A DNA stretch of 12,382 nucleotides from an uncultured Eubacteriales bacterium (GTDB taxonomy: Bacteria > Bacillota > Clostridia > Oscillospirales > Oscillospiraceae), in assembly GCA_958427375.1 (NCBI GenBank), contig CAUABY010000036.1, positions 1-12,382 of the forward strand, written 5' to 3'. Each line of letters starts with the position of its first letter. The stretch's first letter is position 1. The notes below the pieces were generated by a model. The model was not told the origin of the DNA. It saw only the letters and a program-made list of their open reading frames with translations, and did no database searches. Positions 1 to 5,227 of the stretch are shown in pieces. The position numbers were made by a program, and so were the translations under genes.

Positions 1-83
1 ACCGCCATCTATGGTGACAATACTCTCAGCCGTATGCGAGGATTTCTCTAAATACAGTTAAATAATGGGAAAAGAGCGGGATA

Positions 84-350
84 TCAGAAATGGTGCCCCT
101 GCTCTGCAAGATTTATTTTTGACTTGCCTTGCCTTTTCGCATATTTGACGGCTTCATAAGCGCCGCCGAAATCCCGGAACAAACAGGCAGTCGAATAATC
201 GGCTCTGTCCACCATCCATCGGTTTCGCTTCTGAATTGCGGCTTTGTAATGAACTGTGCAAAGTTCTTCGGGAATGATGATTTCATCATAGCAGTATTCA
301 TGGTATGCTTTCTCTGTGTTCCGCTTGTTGTACATGTAAGGGGGCACTAT
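84..350 (-). pseudogene. C-terminal fragment of a SLOG-superfamily (DUF1273-like) protein
   Basis: The reading frame is open from 416 to 84, but only the part from about 350 downward looks like a protein family. That part has a PPYMYN stretch, then YDEIIIPEE, then HYKAAIQKRNRWMVDRADY, then DFGGAYEAVKYAKRQGK and a final INLAE. This order (an 'RNxWMVDxxD' segment, a 'GGAY' turn, a basic helix and a hydrophobic 'INL' strand) is what I know from the C-terminal half of small SLOG/DUF1273-like Rossmann proteins, thought to bind nucleotides or related ligands. The N-terminal half with the expected first beta-strand and glycine-rich loop is missing. Residues upstream of about codon 23 are basic and proline/leucine rich and do not resemble the family, and no ribosome binding site precedes the ATG at 416. 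I read it as a truncated gene whose 5' part was lost near 340-355. The alternative is a short intact relative with an atypical N-terminus. Confidence 0.5.
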
Positions 351-426
351 GCCAAACTGCCGCGGTAAAAATCGAGGGAGGAGAGGGAGCAAAAATCGTC
401 CCCGAAACACCCTCAAAACGGGGCTG

Positions 427-501
427 CGGTTGTCCTATTTTTTAACCACTAAGCCCGTTTTTTACCCCCATTTTTGCCGGTTGTCCTATATTTAACCATT
501 A
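427..501. repeat. Two tandem copies of a GGTTGTCCTAT...TTTAACCA element
   Basis: Copy 1 (427-451) and copy 2 (478-501) share CGGTTGTCCTAT, an AT run, then TTTAACCA(C/T)TA, and start 51 bases apart. Each copy begins GGTT and its AT part ends AACC, so each is a weak inverted repeat. The spacer holds T-rich and C-rich runs. The element lies between the SLOG remnant and the rpsI terminator, in DNA that looks AT-richer than the genes to the right. It could be a transposon or integrative-element end, a recombinase binding site or an iteron-like site. I cannot assign it to a named element. Confidence 0.55.
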
Positions 502-570
502 AAAATTGGGCGAAAATGGCTCTCGCTATGTCAAATCAGGTCAAACTATATCAGCTTGTTTGGGTATAAG

Positions 571-605
571 AAAACCCCGGAAAACCTTGATTTTCCGGGG
601 TTTTT
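571..605 (-). terminator. Bidirectional intrinsic terminator after rpsI
   Basis: AAAACCCCGGAAAA (571-584) is perfectly complementary to TTTTCCGGGGTTTT (591-604) around a 6-base loop. Read on the minus strand, the GC stem runs into GGGGTTTTCTTAT. It lies about 30 bases after the rpsI stop and ends the rplM-rpsI transcript. The T run at 601-605 would let it work on the plus strand too. Confidence 0.85.
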
Positions 606-635
606 GAGCATTTTCGATTGTAAAAATCCAGCCGA

Positions 636-1046
636 TTAACGCTTGCTGAACTGGGGAGCGCGGCGGGCGGCCTTGAGACCGTACTTCTTACGCTCTTTCA
701 TTCTCGGATCGCGGGTCAGGAAGCCTGCGGCCTTGAGTGCGGCGCGGTAGCTCTCATCGACGGAGAGGAGAGCGCGGGAGATGCCGTGGCGGATGGCACC
801 GGCCTGACCGGACACGCCGCCGCCGGTGACGGTAGCTTCGATGTCGACCTTGCCGACAGTGCCGGTGGTGACCAGGGGCTGACGGACGATGAGCTTGAGG
901 GTGTCAAGACCGAAGTAGTCATCAATATCGCGGCCGTTGATGGTGATAACGCCGCTGCCGTTGGGGATGAGGTGAACGCGCGCGACAGAGGACTTTCTGC
1001 GTCCGGTGCCGTACATGTAGGGCTTCTTGCACTTATAGGTTGCCAT
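636..1046 (-). CDS. rpsI: 30S ribosomal protein S9 (uS9)
   Basis: This is the small-subunit ribosomal protein S9, whose C-terminal tail reaches the decoding region near the P-site tRNA. At 136 residues it is slightly longer than the usual about 130 because of a short N-terminal extension (MATYKCKKPYMY). Family hallmarks are GTGRRKSSVARVHL near residues 14-27, the GGG...GQAGAIRHGISRALL segment in the middle, LTRDPRMKERKKYG, and the invariant-style basic end QFSKR. The start at 1046 is supported by AGGAGG with about 9 bases to the ATG. It sits 16 bases after the rplM stop and its ribosome binding site almost abuts that stop, so the two genes form the classical rplM-rpsI operon, probably with coupled translation. 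It ends at the terminator at 571-605. Confidence 0.98.
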   Translation of the reverse strand: MATYKCKKPYMYGTGRRKSSVARVHLIPNGSGVITINGRDIDDYFGLDTLKLIVRQPLVTTGTVGKVDIEATVTGGGVSGQAGAIRHGISRALLSVDESYRAALKAAGFLTRDPRMKERKKYGLKAARRAPQFSKR

Positions 1047-1062
1047 ATTCTCTTACCTCCTA

Positions 1063-1491
1063 TTAGCGAGCCCAGACTTCGGGCTTCTGAGCTGCGTGGT
1101 CATGCTCCGGGCCGGCGAAGATGCGCAGGCGGGTAAGCTGCCAATCAGCGATGGTGTTCTTCTGAAGCATGCCCTTGACGGCAAGGCGCATAGCCAGTTC
1201 GGGCTTGGTTGCCATAAGGGTCTTGTACTGGGTCTCCTTGAGACCGCCGGGGTAGCCGGAGTGAGTGCGGTAGTACTTCTGGGTGAGCTTGTTGCCGGTC
1301 AGGACAGCGTCCTTGGCGTTGATGATGATGACGTAATCTCCGCAGTCAACATGGGGAGTGTAGTCGGTTTTGAGCTTGCCGCGCAGAAGATCGGCGGCGA
1401 TAGCGGCGGTCTTGCCCATGGGCTTGCCGGCCGCGTCAAGGACGTACCACTTGCGGGTAACGTTTTCCTTGGTTGCCATAGTAGTAGACAT
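1063..1491 (-). CDS. rplM: 50S ribosomal protein L13 (uL13)
   Basis: Large-subunit ribosomal protein L13, an early assembly protein that binds 23S rRNA. The 142-residue length is normal for the family. Recognisable segments are RKWYVLDAAGKPMGKTAAIAA near the N-terminus, LRGKLKTDYTPHVDCGDYVIIINA with the conserved GDYV(I)(I)(I)NA strand, KYYRTHSGYPGG, and the central helix ending KGMLQKNTIADWQLTRLRIFAGPEHDHAAQKP. The start at 1491 is preceded by GGAGG with a 7-base spacer. A second ATG four codons later has no comparable site, so the longer form is chosen. First gene of rplM-rpsI, with its own promoter at 1587-1615 and a leader of roughly 90 bases. Confidence 0.98.
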   Translation of the reverse strand: MSTTMATKENVTRKWYVLDAAGKPMGKTAAIAADLLRGKLKTDYTPHVDCGDYVIIINAKDAVLTGNKLTQKYYRTHSGYPGGLKETQYKTLMATKPELAMRLAVKGMLQKNTIADWQLTRLRIFAGPEHDHAAQKPEVWAR

Positions 1492-1512
1492 ATCTGTGCC
1501 TCCATATAGAAT

Positions 1513-1528
1513 AAATGTTTTGACATTT
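1513..1528 (-). promoter_or_regulatory. Small hairpin in the rplM leader RNA
   Basis: AAATGT (1513-1518) pairs with ACATTT (1523-1528) around a 4-base loop, in the leader about 20 bases upstream of the rplM start. L13 leader elements with autoregulatory roles are known in Firmicutes. I cannot show that this hairpin belongs to that class, because it is short and AT-rich. Confidence 0.25.
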
Positions 1529-1586
1529 CAGGGGCGCGAAAGTAAAATATCACTGAACGCAACAGTATTACCAAGCGCGCTTTATC

Positions 1587-1615
1587 TTTATACCACAAGC
1601 TTTGCGGGCTGTCAA
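1587..1615 (-). promoter_or_regulatory. Promoter of rplM-rpsI
   Basis: On the minus strand a perfect -35 box TTGACA (1615-1610) is followed by a 17-base spacer and a -10 box TATAAA (1592-1587). Transcription would begin near 1580. This is close to the vegetative sigma-A consensus and fits a highly expressed ribosomal operon. Confidence 0.85.
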
Positions 1616-1642
1616 CACCTATTTTAATTCTGATTTTCAAAT

Positions 1643-1677
1643 CTCCTGAAATCTCGCGTTTGCTCCTGAAATCTCGC
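1643..1677. repeat. Two 15-bp direct repeats CTCCTGAAATCTCGC, 20-bp period
   Basis: Identical copies lie at 1643-1657 and 1663-1677, so equivalent bases are exactly 20 bp (about two helical turns) apart. They sit upstream of the rplM -35 box and just upstream of the ttcA start, between two divergent genes. The spacing puts both copies on the same DNA face, as in a two-site operator. A chance tandem duplication is the alternative. Confidence 0.6.
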
Positions 1678-1718
1678 AAAATCTTAAAATGAATTTTCAA
1701 TTTTTCCGAGGGCTAAAA

Positions 1719-2447
1719 ATGGACTTAAAAATACTCAACGAATTTACCGGCCATCTGCGCCGCGCGGTGGACGATTACGGCATGATTGAGGCGGGCGACA
1801 GGCTCGCCGTGGGCGTGTCGGGCGGGAAGGACAGCATGCTGCTGCTGGCGGCGATGAAGCACCTGCAAAGCTACTACCCCAAGCCTTTTGAGCTTTGTGC
1901 CGTGACGATAGAGCTGGGCTTTGAGGGGATGGATTTTGCTCCGGTGCAGGCGTTTTGCGATGCGCAGGGGATAGAATATCACCGCGTAAAAACGGACATC
2001 AAGGAGGTCGTTTTTGATGTGCGGCGCGAGGATAACCCCTGCTCGCTGTGCGCTAAGATGCGCCGCGGCGCGCTCACGGGCACATTGCGCGAGTTCGGCA
2101 TGAACAAGCTTGCGCTCGGCCACCATCAGGACGACGCGGTTGAGACCTTTATGATGAGCCTGCTGATGGAAGGGCGCATAAGCTGCTTCCAGCCCGTGAC
2201 CTTTCTCGACCGCTCAGGGATAACGCAAATCCGCCCGCTAATCTACTGCGGCGAGCAGCGCATTGCGAACGTCGCGGCGGCGCTTGGGCTGCCCGTTGTG
2301 GAAAATCCCTGCCCGCAGGACAAAACCAGCAAGCGCCACGAGGTAAAGACTCTGCTCAAGCTCATGGCGGAGGACTACCCGGACGTAAAGAGCAAAATCT
2401 TCGGCGCTATGCAGCGCCTGCCGCTCAAAGGCTGGGGGCTTGATTAG
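1719..2447 (+). CDS. ttcA: TtcA-family tRNA thiolase (tRNA 2-thiocytidine synthesis)
   Basis: An ATP-pyrophosphatase (PP-loop) enzyme. In the TtcA family the enzyme adenylates tRNA cytidine 32 and exchanges oxygen for sulfur using a 4Fe-4S cluster. The PP-loop SGGKDS is at residues 34-39, the CxxC pair at Cys108 and Cys111, HHQDDAVET at 135-143 and a third cysteine in NPCP at Cys198. This three-cysteine pattern and spacing match TtcA and separate it from TilS. It has 242 residues from the ATG at 1719, which has CGAGGG about seven bases upstream. An in-frame ATG at 1689 would add ten residues but has no ribosome binding site. It is divergent from rplM and monocistronic, with a terminator right after it. 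The family is clear; the exact modified base is inferred from the family. Confidence 0.88.
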   Translation: MDLKILNEFTGHLRRAVDDYGMIEAGDRLAVGVSGGKDSMLLLAAMKHLQSYYPKPFELCAVTIELGFEGMDFAPVQAFCDAQGIEYHRVKTDIKEVVFDVRREDNPCSLCAKMRRGALTGTLREFGMNKLALGHHQDDAVETFMMSLLMEGRISCFQPVTFLDRSGITQIRPLIYCGEQRIANVAAALGLPVVENPCPQDKTSKRHEVKTLLKLMAEDYPDVKSKIFGAMQRLPLKGWGLD

Positions 2448-2468
2448 GCGAAACAAACCAGATACCTG

Positions 2469-2508
2469 AAGAGCACAGCTGAACCACAGGGTTTCGCTGT
2501 GCTCTTTT
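2469..2508 (+). terminator. Intrinsic terminator after ttcA
   Basis: AGAGCACAGC (2470-2479) pairs with GCTGTGCTCT (2496-2505), with partly complementary AACC/GGTT inside, followed by a T run (2505-2508). It starts about 20 bases after the ttcA stop. Confidence 0.85.
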
Positions 2509-2590
2509 ATGCCGTTATGACGCGGTTTCCCGCCGCGCTCTTAAGTTTCTCTAATTTTTTCCGCATATACTATTACAATGTAGGGCGGGG

Positions 2591-2620
2591 CCCGGCGGCT
2601 GTTAGACAATTCCCGCCGGG
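2591..2620. repeat. GC-rich inverted repeat upstream of the transporter
   Basis: CCCGGCGG (2591-2598) and CCGCCGGG (2613-2620) are perfect complements around a 14-base loop, preceded by a GTAGGGCGGGG run. It lacks a T run, so it is a poor terminator. Its look recalls short GC-rich intergenic repeats of gut Clostridia; that is an impression, not a match. Confidence 0.45.
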
Positions 2621-2650
2621 ATGACAAAAAACGCACAAATTTATTAAAAT
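2621..2650 (+). promoter_or_regulatory. Possible promoter of the transporter module
   Basis: ATGACA (2621-2626), an 18-base spacer and TAAAAT (2645-2650) form a mediocre sigma-A type promoter in an AT-rich stretch directly after the GC-rich inverted repeat. It is the best candidate I see between the ttcA terminator and the transporter gene, but both boxes deviate from consensus. Confidence 0.35.
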
Positions 2651-2739
2651 GTAAATTGCATTTAAGGAAAGAGTGTTTTATCATTATTATGAGTAATGTT
2701 GAGTTATCTGAGAACTTGCGGAGTTTCGGAGGGAATCTC

Positions 2740-5082
2740 TTGAAAAATAAAGGAAACAAAGATAATAAAAATATAATGCAGATGATCTCGCAGATTATAG
2801 TCGACCAGCGGCTGATAATCATGATGCTGTTCGCCGTGGCCTGCGCCTACTGCGTGATGAGCATAGGCCGGGTGCGCGTGAACGACGATATAACGGCTTT
2901 CCTCCCGGAGGATACCGATACGCGCCGCGGCCTGACCATAATGGAGACCGAGTTTACCACCTATGCCACGGCAAACGTGATGCTCACCAATACCACCTAT
3001 GACCGCGCAAAGGAAATGGCGGACAGGATAGGCGAGCTGGAGCATGTCACGGGCGTGACCTTTGACGATTCAAGCGCGCACTTTGTCAAATCCTCCGCGC
3101 TTTTGAGCATCTCCTTTGACGGCGAGGTCGCGGACGAGGCCGTTGAGGAGACAATGGACACCATACGCGAGATGACGGCGAAATTTGATACCTGCATCAG
3201 CACTGAAATCGGCAACGACCTCAATGCCGAGATTGCCGAGCAGATGGGCGGCGTGCTCATCCTTGTGATGCTCGTTATCATTGCGGTGCTGCTGTTCACC
3301 TCGCGCAGTTATTTTGAGGTGGTCATCTACTTCATAGTGTTCGCGGTGGCCGCGCTTTTGAATATGGGCACAAACTTCTGGCTGGGCGAGATATCGTCAA
3401 TCACAAACTCTATCGCGGTCATTCTCCAGCTCGCCCTCGCCATAGACTATGCCATCATCTTCTCCCACCGCTATCAGGACGAGACGGCGAACTACCCCAC
3501 CGAGCGCGAGGCGCTGATTGAGGCGCTCTCCAAGTCAATAATCGAGATATCCTCCTCCAGCCTTACCACCATCTCCGGCCTCGCGGCGCTGACACTGATG
3601 CAGTTCCGTCTTGGGCGCGACCTCGGCCTTGTGCTGGCAAAGGGCATTATGTGCAGCCTTTTGACCGTGTTTTTGCTCATGCCGGGGCTTATCGCGTACT
3701 TCAAAAAGCCGCTTCGCCGCTTCGTCCACCGCTCGCTCGTGCCGAGAATCGACGGCTGGGGCCGCTTTCTTGTCAACGGCAAGGGCGTTTTCGTGTGGAT
3801 ATTCATGCTTTTAATCCCCATAACCATCTGGTGCTCCACGCGCACGGAGTATGCCTTCTCTGACAGCACCATAACCGAGCTTGTTAAAACCGAGGCGCGC
3901 GAGGCACAGCACGCCATCACCAATACCTTTACCAATGACACCACAATCGCCGTCATCGTGCCCAGCGGCAACTATGAGGCGGAAAAGCAGATTTTGGCTC
4001 GCTCCGCCAAGCTCGACCATGTAAAGAGCGCGACCGGCCTTGCCAATATCGAGATTGAGGAGGGGCGGGTGCTCACTGACGCCTATACCCCGCGCATGCT
4101 CTCTCTGCTTCTCGGCATAGACTATGAACAGGCACAGCTGCTGTACATGGCCTACGGCGCGGAGCATGAGCAGTATCAGGCTATCTTCGGCAACGCCGAG
4201 ACCTATTCCGTGCCGCTCATCGACATGTTCCTCTTCCTCTTTGAGAAGATTGACCAGGGCATAGTCACGCTCGACGAGGAGACGCAGGAAAGCATTGACG
4301 AGCTTCGCGGTGAGCTTGAGCGCGGCGAGGCTCAACTTCGCGGCGACAACTGGGACAGAATGGTCATCATGGCCGACGTGCCGGATGAGGGTGAGGACAG
4401 CCTCGCGCTGGTAGATGAGCTGCGCGGTATTGCCGACGGCTATTACGGTGAGGGCGCATGCCTCGTCATCGGCCAGATTACGAGTGCGCGTGAGCTGAAG
4501 GAGAGCTTCAGCAGCGACTCTACGCTTGTCAATGTCTGCACCATCGGATTTGTCCTTGTAATACTGCTGATGACTTTCAAGTCCGTGGCGGGCGCGGTGC
4601 TGCTGGTGTTCGTCATTCAGGGCAGTATCTGGATTAACTTCACTTTCCCGTATCTGACGCACACACTCTCGTCCTTCGTCACGAACATGATAGTCTCCGC
4701 TATACAGATGGGCGCGACGATAGACTATGCTATAGTCATCATGAACCGCTACCTTGCCCAGCGGCAGACACTTGAGCCGCGCGAGGCGATGGTGCAGACC
4801 ATGAGCGACAGCTTCCCGACCATTTTGACCTCCGGCTCAATACTGACCGTGGCGGGCTTCCGCGTCGGCCGCGTGACAGACGTGTATATAAACCACATCG
4901 GCTTTGCTATAGGCCGCGGCGCGTTTATCTCGGTCATTTTGGTTATGACCGTGCTGCCGCAGCTGATAGTGATACTCGATAAGCTTATACAAAAGACCAC
5001 TTTTAGCAGGAAGAAAGAAGTGGAACCGGAACAGGAAAAGTTAGAGGAGAAGAACCCGACCTTTATTGAGGAGCAGCAATAG
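2740..5082 (+). CDS. MMPL/RND-superfamily membrane transporter
   Basis: A proton-driven exporter of the MMPL branch of RND transporters, which move lipids or other hydrophobic molecules across the cytoplasmic membrane. It has the duplicated RND plan: a first membrane helix (about residues 24-42), a soluble domain (about 45-165), five helices (about 171-320), a second copy starting about 350, a larger soluble domain (about 367-595) and five helices to about 747. Both halves carry the likely proton-relay pair in helix 4: AIDYAI with Asp236-Tyr237, and TIDYAI with Asp662-Tyr663. The tail is charged (RKKEVEPEQEK). TTG at 2740 is chosen because GGAGG lies seven bases upstream; an ATG at 2689 and a TTG at 2656 have no well-spaced site. 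It has about 780 residues and is probably co-transcribed with the GLUG protein downstream. The substrate cannot be read from the sequence. Confidence 0.88.
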   Translation: MKNKGNKDNKNIMQMISQIIVDQRLIIMMLFAVACAYCVMSIGRVRVNDDITAFLPEDTDTRRGLTIMETEFTTYATANVMLTNTTYDRAKEMADRIGELEHVTGVTFDDSSAHFVKSSALLSISFDGEVADEAVEETMDTIREMTAKFDTCISTEIGNDLNAEIAEQMGGVLILVMLVIIAVLLFTSRSYFEVVIYFIVFAVAALLNMGTNFWLGEISSITNSIAVILQLALAIDYAIIFSHRYQDETANYPTEREALIEALSKSIIEISSSSLTTISGLAALTLMQFRLGRDLGLVLAKGIMCSLLTVFLLMPGLIAYFKKPLRRFVHRSLVPRIDGWGRFLVNGKGVFVWIFMLLIPITIWCSTRTEYAFSDSTITELVKTEAREAQHAITNTFTNDTTIAVIVPSGNYEAEKQILARSAKLDHVKSATGLANIEIEEGRVLTDAYTPRMLSLLLGIDYEQAQLLYMAYGAEHEQYQAIFGNAETYSVPLIDMFLFLFEKIDQGIVTLDEETQESIDELRGELERGEAQLRGDNWDRMVIMADVPDEGEDSLALVDELRGIADGYYGEGACLVIGQITSARELKESFSSDSTLVNVCTIGFVLVILLMTFKSVAGAVLLVFVIQGSIWINFTFPYLTHTLSSFVTNMIVSAIQMGATIDYAIVIMNRYLAQRQTLEPREAMVQTMSDSFPTILTSGSILTVAGFRVGRVTDVYINHIGFAIGRGAFISVILVMTVLPQLIVILDKLIQKTTFSRKKEVEPEQEKLEEKNPTFIEEQQ

Positions 5083-5102
5083 TGTGAAATTTACACTATT
5101 GC
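5076..5102 (+). terminator. Hairpin overlapping the transporter stop codon
   Basis: GCAATAGTGT (5076-5085) pairs perfectly with ACACTATTGC (5093-5102) around a 7-base loop, and the TAG stop (5080-5082) lies within the left arm. Only GCTTTG follows, so it is a weak terminator. It may instead protect the 3' end or help attenuate read-through to the next gene. Confidence 0.45.
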
Positions 5103-5111
5103 GCTTTGATC

Positions 5112-5153
5112 GGCGTTCCACCCGCCGCTAAAGCGGCAGCCGCGGAACATGCC
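5112..5153 (+). repeat. Long imperfect intergenic hairpin
   Basis: GGC+GTTCC (5112-5119) pairs with GGAAC...GCC (5144-5153) and encloses the perfect hairpin GCCGC-TAAA-GCGGC (5124-5137). It lies between the transporter and the GLUG gene, part of a dense series of RNA folds there. Its role is unknown; it could be a repetitive intergenic element. Confidence 0.5.
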
Positions 5154-5156
5154 TGA

Positions 5157-5225
5157 TAATCTCCATTCGGCCGCATGCGGAGATTTTCACTTTTTTCGTG
5201 CTGTTATGCGGCAGAATGGAGATTA
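5157..5225 (+). promoter_or_regulatory. Candidate RNA switch masking the GLUG gene's ribosome binding site
   Basis: The arm at 5157-5176 can pair with 5206-5225 in 19 of 20 positions; the right arm contains the GGAG ribosome binding site (5218-5221) of the gene starting at 5228. The same left arm holds AATCTCC (5158-5164), which can instead pair with GGAGATT at 5179-5185, giving a terminator-like hairpin followed by TTTTCACTTTTTT. The two folds are mutually exclusive because GGAGATT occurs twice. The complementarity is directly visible; the regulatory role is inference. Confidence 0.55.
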
Positions 5226-5227
5226 AT

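Noticed and set aside
1..51. Possible C-terminal tail of a plus-strand protein ending ...DNTLSRMRGFL
   Set aside because: Only 16 codons are visible before the stop, and another plus frame is equally open to about 60. Too little to call a gene.
3811..4662. 283-residue frame antisense to the transporter
   Set aside because: Shadow of a well-supported membrane protein; composition is rich in His, Arg and Leu, with no start signals.
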